Assembly (NCBI RefSeq): GCF_028656955.1
Contig: NZ_JAMDGY010000052.1
Location: 1-64,000 of the forward strand
Length of the DNA stretch: 64,000 nt
From: Pseudomonas fontis
Lineage (GTDB): Bacteria > Pseudomonadota > Gammaproteobacteria > Pseudomonadales > Pseudomonadaceae
Direction of reading: 5' to 3'
In this document: piece after piece, positions 35,003 through 44,110 of the stretch
Layout of the letters: the number at the start of each line of letters is the position of its first letter
Position numbering within the stretch: position 1 is the stretch's first letter
Notes under the pieces: generated by a model
What the model was told of the DNA's origin: nothing
Database searches by the model: none
Seen by the model: the letters and a program-made list of their open reading frames with translations, nothing else
Position numbers and translations under genes: made by a program

Positions 35003-35302
35003 ATGACGAAGTCGGAGCTGATCGAACGAATTGTCACCCATCAGGGGCTGCTTTCATCCAAGGATGTGGAGCTGGCCATCAAGACCATGCTTGAGCAGAT
35101 GTCCCAGTGCCTGGCTACTGGGGATCGCATCGAGATCCGTGGTTTTGGCAGTTTTTCGCTGCACTATCGCGCGCCGCGGGTTGGGCGTAACCCCAAGACC
35201 GGGCAGTCTGTCAGCCTTGACGGCAAGTTCGTGCCGCACTTCAAGCCGGGCAAGGAGCTGCGTGACCGCGTCAATGAAGAAGACGAGCAGCATCCAGCCT
35301 GA
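35003..35302 (+). CDS. ihfB: Integration host factor subunit beta
   Basis: A 99-residue DNA-bending protein of the HU/IHF family that pairs with IhfA. The signature G-F-G-S-F-x-x-x-x-R-x-x-R-x-x-R-N-P-K-T-G is present from about residue 47, with the intercalating Pro in RNPKTG. The start ATG follows AAGGGAAAAG. Placement after rpsA is the conserved gammaproteobacterial order. The lapA gene follows after 17 bases. Confidence 0.96.
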   Translation: MTKSELIERIVTHQGLLSSKDVELAIKTMLEQMSQCLATGDRIEIRGFGSFSLHYRAPRVGRNPKTGQSVSLDGKFVPHFKPGKELRDRVNEEDEQHPA

Positions 35303-35319
35303 CGTATAGGGAATTCAGT

Positions 35320-35580
35320 ATGCACAGCATCAAGCGCCTTGCGCTGGCACTTTCCATACTTGCAATAGCAGCGGCAGTTCTGTTTTTCGTTTTGGAAAAC
35401 CAGCAGTCGGTTGCCTTGGTTCTCTTCGGTTGGTCGGCTCCGCCTGTTCCTCTTGCGATACTGGTTTTGGTAGCGCTCTTGGCGGGGTTGGTAGTCGGGC
35501 CGTTGCTATCAGGGTATATCGTTCTGAGATCCAGGCGGCGGTTGCGTCGTTCGCTCAGACGAGCTGAGCAGCCAGGTTAA
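35320..35580 (+). CDS. LapA-domain (DUF1049) inner membrane protein
   Basis: An 86-residue protein with two membrane segments (about 5-25 and 42-66), the N-E/Q-N-x-Q-x-V-x-L pattern between them typical of the lipopolysaccharide assembly protein A domain, and a very basic tail. In E. coli LapA works with LapB in controlling LPS synthesis. It is in the usual place between ihfB and the O-antigen genes. Confidence 0.85.
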   Translation: MHSIKRLALALSILAIAAAVLFFVLENQQSVALVLFGWSAPPVPLAILVLVALLAGLVVGPLLSGYIVLRSRRRLRRSLRRAEQPG

Positions 35581-35697
35581 GACTACGAAATAAACAGAAA
35601 TTTCCTACGGTCTTGTTTCTTGTTTGCTCGCTTCACAGTTTTGTTATTTGTGGGGTAATACCGCTCTTGTCACTACGAGCAGAGCGAGCAGGTTTTT

Positions 35698-37125
35698 ATG
35701 GATTATCCCTTCATCGTTCATCATGGCGCCACCTCAGGCGTCAGTGGTTCATGTCACCAGTTGCACTTGGATGCAACCCGTAGTTTGTTGGTTGATTGTG
35801 GGCTCTTTCAGGGTGTTGAGTCCTGCCCGGCGGAGGGGCTGGGGTTTACCCTTGGTGGGGTAGAGGCATTGCTGGTTACTCATGTGCACCTGGATCATGT
35901 CGGTCGTATCCCCGCTTTGCTAGCGGCGGGCTACGAAGGTCCGATCATCTGCAGTGAGCCTTCAGCGGCGTTGTTGCCGATTGTCCTGGAGGATGCGTTC
36001 AGGCTCGAGATCAGCCGAAACCCCGCTCGGGTAAAACGTTATGTTCAGCAGATTGAGCAAGCAATCTTGCCTTTACCATTCGGCACCTGGTATGACCTGG
36101 TTGAAAGTGCTGAGCTTAGCTGTCGCGTGCGGTTGCAGCCTGCTGGCCATGTGTTGGGTTCGGCATACATCGAATGTGATGTCTGTGACCTCGCCACGGG
36201 TAGTAGCCAGCGGATCATCTTTTCCGGAGATCTTGGCTCTGGGCGCAATCCAATGCTTTCTGCACCGGTTTCACCTGAACGGGCCGATACCTTGGTGCTG
36301 GAGAGTACCTATGGCAATCGAGTGCACGACAGCGTAAATGATCGCCAGCAGGCGCTGGAGCGGGTAATCGAAAGGGCGTTGCTTGATCAGGGGACCATCT
36401 TGATTCCAGCGTTCAGCGTAGGTCGTACTCAAGAACTGCTCTATGAGATAGAAGCGATTCTGCACCGAAAATCACTTGTTCAAGCAGGCGGGCGCACGGC
36501 TGAGGGCCCTGTAGATTGGCCACAGTTGCCGGTCATTCTGGATTCGCCTTTGGCTGGAAAGATGACGCGAGCGTATCGCCAGCTCAATGAATTCTGGAGT
36601 GATTGTGCTCGCCAGCGCTTGCTTGAGGGGCGTGCGCCGCTAGGCTTCAGTCAGCTCATCAGCATTGAAACCGTTGCTCAGCATCAAACGGTTGTGAATT
36701 ATCTGGCCAGCACGGGACGCCCGGCAATCGTAATCGCTGGAAATGGCATGTGTTCAGGAGGCCGCATCGTCAACTATCTCAAGGCTATGCTTGGGAGCCC
36801 TCGTCATGAAGTGGTCTTTACAGGTTATCAGGCCAAAGGCACGCCGGGCGCAGTGATAAAAGCGAGCGAGGGGGCGTCAGGTTTTGTGAAAATTGATCTG
36901 GATGCGCAGATGTATGAAATCAACGCCAAAGTGATCACACTGACTGGGTATTCGGCGCATGCTGACCAGGCAGGATTGCTGGGGTTTGTGAGTGCGATGA
37001 GTGGGTGGCCCTCTAAGGTCGTGTTGGTGCATGGTAGCGAGGGTGACAAACAAGGGCTTGCTGCGGCGTTGCAGGGGCTCTATCGGCAGGCTGGAAAGCA
37101 GGTTGTTACGCTCATACCGAGCTGA
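35698..37125 (+). CDS. Metallo-beta-lactamase / beta-CASP RNase-like protein
   Basis: A 475-residue protein with a metallo-beta-lactamase core (HVHLDHVGRIP near residue 59, further His in PAGHVLGSA near 147, Asp in FSGDLG near 178), a beta-CASP insert (PAFSVGRTQELL near 246) and a C-terminal RMMBL part ending in the GYSAHADQ and VHGSEGDK motifs. This is the architecture of the archaeal/bacterial CPSF-like RNases; it predicts zinc-dependent RNA cleavage, but the substrate is unknown. In many pseudomonads it marks the left border of the O-antigen region. GC is already lower than in rpsA/ihfB. The following 286 bases are AT-rich and probably hold the wzz promoter, though no clear boxes stand out. 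Confidence 0.85.
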   Translation: MDYPFIVHHGATSGVSGSCHQLHLDATRSLLVDCGLFQGVESCPAEGLGFTLGGVEALLVTHVHLDHVGRIPALLAAGYEGPIICSEPSAALLPIVLEDAFRLEISRNPARVKRYVQQIEQAILPLPFGTWYDLVESAELSCRVRLQPAGHVLGSAYIECDVCDLATGSSQRIIFSGDLGSGRNPMLSAPVSPERADTLVLESTYGNRVHDSVNDRQQALERVIERALLDQGTILIPAFSVGRTQELLYEIEAILHRKSLVQAGGRTAEGPVDWPQLPVILDSPLAGKMTRAYRQLNEFWSDCARQRLLEGRAPLGFSQLISIETVAQHQTVVNYLASTGRPAIVIAGNGMCSGGRIVNYLKAMLGSPRHEVVFTGYQAKGTPGAVIKASEGASGFVKIDLDAQMYEINAKVITLTGYSAHADQAGLLGFVSAMSGWPSKVVLVHGSEGDKQGLAAALQGLYRQAGKQVVTLIPS

Positions 37126-37411
37126 GTTGCCATTGTGGACGACGGTCGGTGCGAGCAGGGTGGAACTCATTAATGAGAAAACACTCTAAATGTCAAATTG
37201 CACGATGGATTTTGTTTTATATGGGTATTTATTATAAGGTTTTTTAGGTGGCAAGAGAGGGGGGGCAGCTAAGCTCAGGTCAGGAGCTGACGTTAACGAA
37301 AGACGTTAGTGAGACTTCCTGGTCTTGCGCTCTCCTTCCTTGGTGGATGGTAGTGAAAAGCCCTTAAGGCATAAAATTAAACAAATCTGGGCTTAAGGAA
37401 AAACAGATTAA

Positions 37412-38479
37412 ATGCGCATTGATCGTGAGCGTTCGCAAGATACTGATGAAGTTGAACTCAAGAAATATGTTAGGGAGTTGTGGGACAAGCGTTTACTGAT
37501 TGCATCGATTGCAATCATTTCGACATTGCTTGCTGCTGTATATATTTATTTTGTGAAGCCCGTCTATGAGGCCAAGGCATTTGTTCAGCCGCCCACGCAG
37601 AATGATATCGCTGCCTTGAATTATGGGCGCGGTGGTGATTCGGGATTGCCGCTTTTGACCGCGAAGGGCATCTATGATGTTTATCTTCGAGCGTTACACT
37701 CCGAATCCCTGCGCCGTGAATTTTTCAGGAAGTACTACCTTCCTGTTGTCGCTAGCAGTGGCTCGGCGTATTCGAGTGACGAGTTGTATGAGAAATTTTC
37801 TAAGGTGGTTGAAGTAGCGCAAGCGAGTAAAAGTTTTCAAGATAGCTACTCTGTCAGTGCGCGGGCTAACAATCCGGATCGAGCTGCAGAGTGGGCTGGT
37901 CGGTATACCGAGATGGCCGCTGGCTATGCGAAGCAAGAGGTGTTGAATGGCGTTAAAAGTGATGTACTGATGATCGTCAGCAACATCGAGCAGCAAATTT
38001 CTATCGCGCAGGAAAGTGCCCAGAGGCAGCGTGAGGATAGAATTGCGCAACTGAAAGAAGCACTGCTTGTTGCAAAGTCTATCGGGCTTGAGCGGCCGCC
38101 TATTATTGCCAATAACCTTTCTGGCGAGCTTTCCGCGAGCATGGAAGGTTCGCTTACCTATATGCGTGGCAGCCAGGCATTGCAGTCAGAAATCGACAAT
38201 CTTGAAAAGCGCCCGTCTAACGATCCCTACATCAAGAGCCTGCGTAATAAGCAAGCTGACTTGGCGTTCTACCGGGGCCTGAACATCAAGCCAGATGATA
38301 TACAGGTGTTCCGTCAGGACGGCGTTATTGAGTTGCCCGACCAGCCAATCAAGCCGAATCCACCCCTGGTGTTAGCCATTGGCGTCTTGGGCGGTTTGCT
38401 GCTTGGCGTGGGTCTGGTGTGCATTCTGCTGATCTGGCGCGAAACCTTTAGAGGGGAAGGGGGGCGCGCCGTCAGGTAG
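37412..38479 (+). CDS. wzz: Chain-length determinant protein Wzz (first copy)
   Basis: A 355-residue polysaccharide co-polymerase. A membrane segment at about 29-50, a long periplasmic, partly coiled-coil region, and a second membrane segment at about 320-345 give the Wzz layout. The Pro-rich stretch just before the second segment (LPDQPIKPNPPL) is the family signature. It would set O-antigen chain length together with Wzy. The start ATG at 37412 has AAGGAA eleven bases upstream. A second, longer wzz follows after 511 bases. Confidence 0.88.
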   Translation: MRIDRERSQDTDEVELKKYVRELWDKRLLIASIAIISTLLAAVYIYFVKPVYEAKAFVQPPTQNDIAALNYGRGGDSGLPLLTAKGIYDVYLRALHSESLRREFFRKYYLPVVASSGSAYSSDELYEKFSKVVEVAQASKSFQDSYSVSARANNPDRAAEWAGRYTEMAAGYAKQEVLNGVKSDVLMIVSNIEQQISIAQESAQRQREDRIAQLKEALLVAKSIGLERPPIIANNLSGELSASMEGSLTYMRGSQALQSEIDNLEKRPSNDPYIKSLRNKQADLAFYRGLNIKPDDIQVFRQDGVIELPDQPIKPNPPLVLAIGVLGGLLLGVGLVCILLIWRETFRGEGGRAVR

Positions 38480-38502
38480 CGATCAGCGAACTGGAGGGGG
38501 AA

Positions 38503-38821
38503 GGATGCTAAGTGGTCGTCAAGGTTAATAGGCGCTGCTGTGCTGCTTTCTCCTTGCCATGTGATAGGGGGGCTTGGGGTTACAAGGTTTTGATCGTAGT
38601 GATAGGAAAAAGTATTGAAGTACACCCAACGTCATTGAGCATCCTTGAATATCGTTGATCATCAGATTTTCAGGTGGGATTAGTAAGTCAAAAGCTTAGG
38701 TGCCGATCCTGATACCCCGAAGTTTTCATTTTCGGGTTGATGGTTCATCTCGGGGGAAGGGAAAGACAGTAGTCTTGACTGGCGAGGCTGTTTTGGATGC
38801 TAAGGGGTCGTCTCAGGTTAA
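38503..38821. repeat. Imperfect direct repeats in the gap between the two wzz genes
   Basis: Two copies of about 26-27 bases, 38503-38528 and 38795-38821, share GGATGCTAAG, GGTCGTC and GGTTAA with three differences. They lie 292 bases apart in the 511-base gap 38480-38990. The gap also has a small hairpin CCCGAA/TTCGGG (38716-38736). I see no credible gene in it. Confidence 0.6.
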
Positions 38822-38990
38822 AGCCTATTTTGTCAAGTCTTGAAAACTCCCCAATTGATGTCAGACTGCCAGAGAACACGGTTACAGTGAGATCCCTAAG
38901 CGCATGGAGGTCTGAGTGAGCTCCTTGGCCCTATTTTCCTTCGGAAATGTTATTGCTTAGGGGGCAACCAGGTAGTCACACCTTTTGACG

Positions 38991-40358
38991 ATGGGCAAAA
39001 CATTGAGCGGTTTTTTTGAAGCACCGACGCACTCCCCTGGTACCGAAATTGATTTTTACGCCTTGTCTCAAGCCATCTGGCGACAAAAGCGTCTGGTCAT
39101 GGTTGTGGCTCTGGTCGGGTGTGTTCTCTCCTTGGGCTATGCTTTTCTGACTACGCCCGTCTATCAGGTTAGTAGTGTCTTGCGGCCGGCAGCTGTGAAT
39201 GAGCTGGATGCCTTGAATCGCTCGGAAATCTACAGCCTCCCTCCCAATGCCGCGCTTTCCAGAGTCGCCGTGTCGCTAGGCTCATACGAAACGCAGTTGA
39301 ACTTCTTCAGGGACAATGAGGAGCTTTTTAGTAGGTATATTAAGCCGGGTCGCTCACTCGAGCAAAACTTCAGGGCATTTAACAAGGATTCTGCAGCGTT
39401 TGATTTGCAGGATGTCAATCAAGTAGATGAGTTCAGGCGATTAATTGAGCTCAAGTTTGATTACGTTGAAGGCGTCGATGGTGCAGCAGTGCTCAATAAG
39501 TTTGTGGCTTATGCAATCGATGTCGAGCGCCAAAAAATCACCGCCGATTTGAATGTTTTGATAAAAAACAGATTATCTGAAATTAACGGGAAGATTGACT
39601 TTGCCCGCGCTACTTATCAACTCGACAAGGGCGCAAAAATCGCAGTTTTGCGTGAGTCAGATAACCTGAAGCGTGCAAGGCTGCAGGATGAGTTGAAAGC
39701 ACTTCGGCTGCAGTTGAAAATATTGCGTGGCGATCGAGCCAGTCAACTCAATGAGGCGATCGCTATCGCTCGCAGCCTGGGTATTAAGAAGCCCTCGACG
39801 CCTTCATCGCTCACGGATTCCGATCTTTCGAGCGGGGCTAATATTATCAGGACTGAAGTGAGCAGCCAGCAGGCACCGCTTTACTTCTTGGGGACAGACG
39901 CGCTGGAGGCAGAGCTCTCGACGTTGCAAAAGCGCACCTCGGATGATTTTGAGGGCGGGCGCATCGCCGAAATTGCCAAGGAGTTGCAGCTGCTTCAGGC
40001 AAACCGAGAGATAGAGGTGCTGAACAGTCGCTCGAATGAAGATATATTCCTGCGTGATGTTCAGGCTTCGCGGGCTGAGGCAGCGCGTCTCGGTAGTCTG
40101 GGGACAGATCTCAGTCGAGTTCAACTGGTCTCTGTCGATCAGCGAGCGATGCCTTCCGACTCTCCCATTAGGCCCAAGCGTCTGCTTGTCGTGCTGTTCG
40201 GCACGGCATTGGGATTGATTCTTGGTTTGTTGCTTGCATTCGTGCGCTACCAGTTTTCGGTATTGCGAGCTCGTTCTTACCTGCATCCTGCGACGCAAGT
40301 ACTTGACGTGCAAGCACCTGCTGGTGTTTCACAGCGAGAATCGGCCCGTCTGGGGTGA
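38991..40358 (+). CDS. Chain-length determinant protein Wzz (second copy)
   Basis: A 455-residue Wzz-family protein, about 100 residues longer than the first copy. Membrane segments lie at about 32-55 and 398-418. The region between contains long coiled-coil-like helices (about 185-255 and 300-370), and the Pro-rich SDSPIRPKR precedes the second segment. The ATG at 38991 is preferred to a TTG six bases upstream. Two Wzz proteins usually give two modal O-chain lengths. No DNA-binding or kinase domain is fused, so it is not a tyrosine-kinase Wzc. Confidence 0.82.
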   Translation: MGKTLSGFFEAPTHSPGTEIDFYALSQAIWRQKRLVMVVALVGCVLSLGYAFLTTPVYQVSSVLRPAAVNELDALNRSEIYSLPPNAALSRVAVSLGSYETQLNFFRDNEELFSRYIKPGRSLEQNFRAFNKDSAAFDLQDVNQVDEFRRLIELKFDYVEGVDGAAVLNKFVAYAIDVERQKITADLNVLIKNRLSEINGKIDFARATYQLDKGAKIAVLRESDNLKRARLQDELKALRLQLKILRGDRASQLNEAIAIARSLGIKKPSTPSSLTDSDLSSGANIIRTEVSSQQAPLYFLGTDALEAELSTLQKRTSDDFEGGRIAEIAKELQLLQANREIEVLNSRSNEDIFLRDVQASRAEAARLGSLGTDLSRVQLVSVDQRAMPSDSPIRPKRLLVVLFGTALGLILGLLLAFVRYQFSVLRARSYLHPATQVLDVQAPAGVSQRESARLG

Positions 40359-40574
40359 AGCCACCGAACAGTTGCATGGATGGCAGGTTGCATTTTTTGC
40401 CAAGCGCTCAGTGCTGGCCCCCCGTATAGTCGGGAGGGTTTAAAGTGACGGTGGCGATTACGGCGGGCGCCAGTTTCGTGCAGGCAACGTCCTGTATCGT
40501 GTCCTGGGGCGAGCTGAAAGTGTTACGCAGGTGTATCACCCGTCAACGTGTGGTCTGAGACTCACCCGGTAAGC

Positions 40575-40584
40575 GCGGTAGCGT
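40575..40584 (+). promoter_or_regulatory. ops element (RfaH recruitment site)
   Basis: GCGGTAGCGT matches ten contiguous bases of the ops element (GGCGGTAGCGTG), which pauses RNA polymerase and loads the antiterminator RfaH in long polysaccharide operons. It lies 91 bases before fdtA, where a leader site should be. The rest of the 316-base gap 40359-40674 shows no gene. Confidence 0.72.
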
Positions 40585-40674
40585 ATCGTTAAGGCTTTTG
40601 ATGCGTACAGCGATTGCATGGCGACGTTAAGGGTGTATGGAATATTTACTCGCATTAACAGTTGAGGCTTAAAA

Positions 40675-41079
40675 ATGAGTTTGATCAACCTTGTGGACGT
40701 TCAAGTCTTAGGTGATGAACGTGGTCATCTTAACGTTCTTGAGGCAAATAGAAATATTCCGTTCGCTATTCAGCGTGTCTATTACTTGACCGCGACGCAG
40801 CCGGGAGTTTCGCGCGGCTTTCACGCGCACAAAGAGCTGGAGCAGATGGCCGTCTGTGTGGCTGGGCAGTGCCGCATGATCATGAATGATGGTCACTCTG
40901 TTGAAGAAGTCATGCTCGACTCCCCTGCCAAGGTGCTGCACGTCGGCAAGATGATTTGGCACGAAATGCACGACTTCAGTGATGACTGCGTATTGCTGGT
41001 ACTGGCCAGCGATTATTACGATGAGCAAGATTACATTCGTAATTATGAAGATTTCCTCGCGTTGGCTACTCGTAACTAA
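40675..41079 (+). CDS. fdtA: dTDP-4-keto-6-deoxyhexose 3,4-ketoisomerase (FdtA/QdtA type)
   Basis: A 134-residue cupin of the WxcM-like/FdtA family. It moves the keto group of dTDP-4-keto-6-deoxyglucose from C4 to C3, so that an aminotransferase can make a 3-amino-3,6-dideoxyhexose. The catalytic His pair is in GFHAHKELEQ (about residues 48-57), after DERGHLNVLE. Whether the product leads to Fuc3N (FdtA) or Qui3N (QdtA) cannot be told from sequence. The partner aminotransferase lies two genes on. The substrate would come from RmlA/RmlB encoded elsewhere. GAGG lies seven bases before the ATG. Confidence 0.85.
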   Translation: MSLINLVDVQVLGDERGHLNVLEANRNIPFAIQRVYYLTATQPGVSRGFHAHKELEQMAVCVAGQCRMIMNDGHSVEEVMLDSPAKVLHVGKMIWHEMHDFSDDCVLLVLASDYYDEQDYIRNYEDFLALATRN

Positions 41080-41871
41080 CATTCAGTTCATGCGCTGACG
41101 CGCAGCGTATTACTATCTGAATACGTTCTGAGGTCTCCTGGTGGGCATGCTCCCCGGCGCTTTGCCGTCGTGAATGTACGCAACGGTGCTGTTGTGTCCA
41201 GCGGGCCCATCCAGGAAGCCTTGATGAGCCCGCTCAGTAGACTCCCCATCTCAATCCGCCGGCATCCTCAGGACATCCTTAGGCTTGGTAAGGCGTGCAT
41301 GCATCCAATTAAATTACCTTCTTCGGCTCGCCGAGGAAGTGCATTTCTACGCAGTCGGACAGGGGCGTGAGTCGCAAGTGAACTGGTCGCCACCGAGCAG
41401 TGTCAGTAGGGCTGACTGCATTTATTGAGCGTTGCGTGGGCGCTGCGCTTTGGCGATCGTCTTCAGGGCGCGATCCGGTTCAGTTCGGTGAGAAGCGGCT
41501 GTTGACGTATTGGCTTGTACTTACCAGCGTATTCGGCTCGGAAACAGCGCATTTTGTAGTATTACGTGGTTTCTGATCGACGCAGCGAGCCAAGCGCAAA
41601 GCGCATGGACTGGGTTACAGGCACATCCAGTAGGCCGTATAATAAATTTCAGTGCGGGCCTTTCGCGGGGCACCAGGCCGGTTAGCTTCACCAGACCCAG
41701 GCTGATCCGCAGGCTCTGGATCATGGCAGGTAGCGGTGCTTATGATGATCTGGCTCGTGTCGGAGGCTTGTTGGCAACTCATAAGCACTTAACGAACAAT
41801 GTACTCGATGTCGTAGCTGCCCTAAACGCTTCAGGTTAACGGGCGAAATTTTATCGGTAGAAAAGGTAGTT
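41080..41871. other. 792-base stretch without a recognisable gene, possibly decayed DNA
   Basis: No frame on either strand gives a protein I recognise. The longest open stretches (about 41080-41370 in one frame and 41510-41839 in another) start without ribosome sites and have no motifs. In related loci fdtA is often followed by an N-acetyltransferase gene, so this may be what remains of one or of a mobile insertion. That is inference. Confidence 0.5.
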
Positions 41872-42897
41872 ATGCAGAGCTATTTTTGGCTATATGGAGT
41901 GGTGGTCTTTTTTACCTCATTTCTTCTGACAGCGTTATTACGTAAATACGCGCTGTCCCGCAGTATATTGGACGTACCCAACAGCCGAAGCTCGCACAAG
42001 GTGCCGACTCCTCGCGGCGGAGGGGTCGCAATTGTCCTCACGTTTTTACTGGCGCTGTGTGCACTTTGGTTGAATGCCGCGATTTCTGCTGATTTTGCGA
42101 TCTCTTTGGCCGGCGCCGGGGCTGTTGTCGCGATCATCGGATTCCTTGATGATCACGGGCATATTGCTGCGCGCTGGAGGCTTTTGGGGCACTTCTTTGC
42201 GGCCTTCTGGGCGCTTTGGTGGATGGGCGGAATGCCCTCGGTGACGATTTTCAACGTTACCCTCAGCCTTGGCGTTCTGGGGTACGTGTTCGGTGCGCTC
42301 TATCTGGTGTGGATGTTGAATTTGTTCAACTTCATGGATGGTATTGACGGCATCGCCAGTATTCAGGCGCTTTGTACATGCATAGGTGGGCTCCTGCTTT
42401 ACTTGTGCGTGGACGCCAGTGCCTCTGGGTTACCGAGTATTGTCCTGGCCATCGCAGTAGCAGGTTTTCTTGTCTGGAATTTTCCTCCTGCACGCATCTT
42501 CATGGGGGATGCCGGCAGCGGATTTCTCGGGATAACCCTTGGCATATTGTCGCTGCAGGCGGCATGGATTTCCCCGGCCTTGTTCTGGGGGTGGCTGATA
42601 TTGATGGGCGTGTTCATCGTTGATGCAACCTTTACCCTGATCAGGCGGTTGGCACGGGGCGACAAGGTCTATGAAGCGCATCGTAGTCACGCTTACCAGT
42701 TTGCATCGCGACATTATAATAGCCACCGCTGTGTCACCTTGGCGGTGTTGGCGATCAACGTGCTTTGGCTGATGCCGTTGGCTGGTATCAGTGTGTTTTA
42801 CCATCTCGATGGGCTGTCGATGACGGTGCTTGCGTACCTGCCCCTGATTTTTATCGCTTTCAAGTTCCGTGCGGGCGAACTCGAGAAGCAGTCTTGA
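41872..42897 (+). CDS. wbpL: WbpL-type undecaprenyl-phosphate sugar-1-phosphate transferase
   Basis: A 341-residue polytopic membrane enzyme of the WecA/MraY/WbpL family that starts O-antigen synthesis by moving a HexNAc-1-phosphate to undecaprenyl phosphate. About ten to eleven hydrophobic segments are visible. Catalytic landmarks: SSHKVPTPRGGG (about 43-54), GFLDDHG (about 91-97), NLFNFMDGIDG (about 149-159), FMGDAGSGFLG (about 209-219) and AHRSHAYQ (about 271-278). AAGG lies before the ATG. In most pseudomonads this gene stands next to wbpM; here it sits in the middle of the cluster between fdtA and fdtB. Confidence 0.9.
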   Translation: MQSYFWLYGVVVFFTSFLLTALLRKYALSRSILDVPNSRSSHKVPTPRGGGVAIVLTFLLALCALWLNAAISADFAISLAGAGAVVAIIGFLDDHGHIAARWRLLGHFFAAFWALWWMGGMPSVTIFNVTLSLGVLGYVFGALYLVWMLNLFNFMDGIDGIASIQALCTCIGGLLLYLCVDASASGLPSIVLAIAVAGFLVWNFPPARIFMGDAGSGFLGITLGILSLQAAWISPALFWGWLILMGVFIVDATFTLIRRLARGDKVYEAHRSHAYQFASRHYNSHRCVTLAVLAINVLWLMPLAGISVFYHLDGLSMTVLAYLPLIFIAFKFRAGELEKQS

Positions 42898-42988
42898 GCC
42901 AGGCTTGGCTGGCTGCCAAGGAGCCGTCTCGATAGGTCGGCGCGGACAGCGCCTGGTTCAGTTCCCAAAATTATTTTAAGGATTAACT

Positions 42989-44101
42989 ATGAACGTCCCT
43001 TTTCTGGATCTTAAAGCAATAAACCAGGGTTGCCGCGAGCAACTGATCGAGGCCATGACCCAGGTGCTTGATTCGGGTTGGTATATTCAGGGGAAAAGCC
43101 TCGAAGCGTTTGAACAGCGCTTCGCTGAGTACTGTGGTACCCAGTATTGCCTTGGCGTCGCCAATGGTCTGGACGCACTGACCCTTACCTTGCGCGCCTG
43201 GAAAATCATGGGCAAGTTGCAGGTGGGTGACGAGGTGATTGTTCCTGCAAATACCTATATCGCTAGTATTCTGGCCATCAGTGAAAATGGACTGGTGCCG
43301 GTATTGGTCGAGCCCGATAGCCAGACATTCAATCTTTGCCCGGAAAACGTCAAGCGCGCGTTGACACCGAAAACCCGAGTCCTGTTGCCGGTGCACTTGT
43401 ACGGTCAGCTTGCCGACATGCCAGCCCTGTTGGACATAGCGACCGAGCACCAACTACTGGTTCTCGAAGACTCAGCTCAAGCGCACGGCGCGGCGATTGC
43501 CGGGCGCAAGGCAGGAGGCTGGGGTGATGCATCTGGTTTCAGTTTCTATCCAGGTAAAAATTTAGGGGCCCTGGGTGACGCCGGTGCAATTACCACCAGC
43601 GACCCAGCGCTGTACGACGTATTGAAAGCACTGCGTAACTACGGCTCGCATGAGAAATACAAGAATATTTTCCAGGGCGTGAATAGCCGGTTGGATGAAA
43701 TGCAAGCGGCTATTTTGAGCGTTAAGCTGGGCCTGCTGGACAGTCAAACTGCTCACCGTCAGCACATCGCTGAGGTGTACCTGAATAATATCGTGTGCGA
43801 TGAAATTACATTGCCCACGCTGGTCAGAAGCGAACAGCATGTATGGCACCTGTTCGTTATTCGCACGGCCAACCGCGAAGCATTGCAGCGTCATCTGGCG
43901 GACAACGGTGTACAGACGCTGATTCACTACCCGATCCCACCGCACAAGCAGCAAGCCTACCCTGGGTTGCAGCACCTTGAGTTGCCAATTACTGAAGAAA
44001 TACATGAGCAGGTTCTCAGCCTGCCAATGGGGCCGACCTTGACCGTGGAAGAGGCCCTGTACGTCGCTAAGGTGTGTAATAGCTTCGTCAGCAAGGGCTA
44101 G
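42989..44101 (+). CDS. fdtB: Sugar aminotransferase, DegT/DnrJ/EryC1 family (FdtB/QdtB type)
   Basis: A 370-residue PLP enzyme. The PLP Lys is K190 in SFYPGKNLGALGD, and the conserved EDSAQAHGA (about 160) and N-Y-G-S-x-x-K-Y (about 217) patterns are seen. With FdtA it would form dTDP-3-amino-3,6-dideoxyhexose from the 3-keto sugar. No 3-N-acetyltransferase gene (FdtC/QdtC type) is found nearby. AAGGA lies before the ATG. The flippase gene follows after nine bases. Confidence 0.87.
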   Translation: MNVPFLDLKAINQGCREQLIEAMTQVLDSGWYIQGKSLEAFEQRFAEYCGTQYCLGVANGLDALTLTLRAWKIMGKLQVGDEVIVPANTYIASILAISENGLVPVLVEPDSQTFNLCPENVKRALTPKTRVLLPVHLYGQLADMPALLDIATEHQLLVLEDSAQAHGAAIAGRKAGGWGDASGFSFYPGKNLGALGDAGAITTSDPALYDVLKALRNYGSHEKYKNIFQGVNSRLDEMQAAILSVKLGLLDSQTAHRQHIAEVYLNNIVCDEITLPTLVRSEQHVWHLFVIRTANREALQRHLADNGVQTLIHYPIPPHKQQAYPGLQHLELPITEEIHEQVLSLPMGPTLTVEEALYVAKVCNSFVSKG

Positions 44102-44110
44102 TCCGCGACT

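Noticed and set aside
41716..41730. A second ops-like site (GGTAGCGGTG)
   Set aside because: The core is interrupted by an extra G and lacks the upstream GCG; only the site at 40575-40584 matches well.
41510..41839. 109-codon frame in the gap before wbpL
   Set aside because: No ribosome site, no motif, and it overlaps other equally plausible frames; treated as part of a decayed or non-coding stretch.
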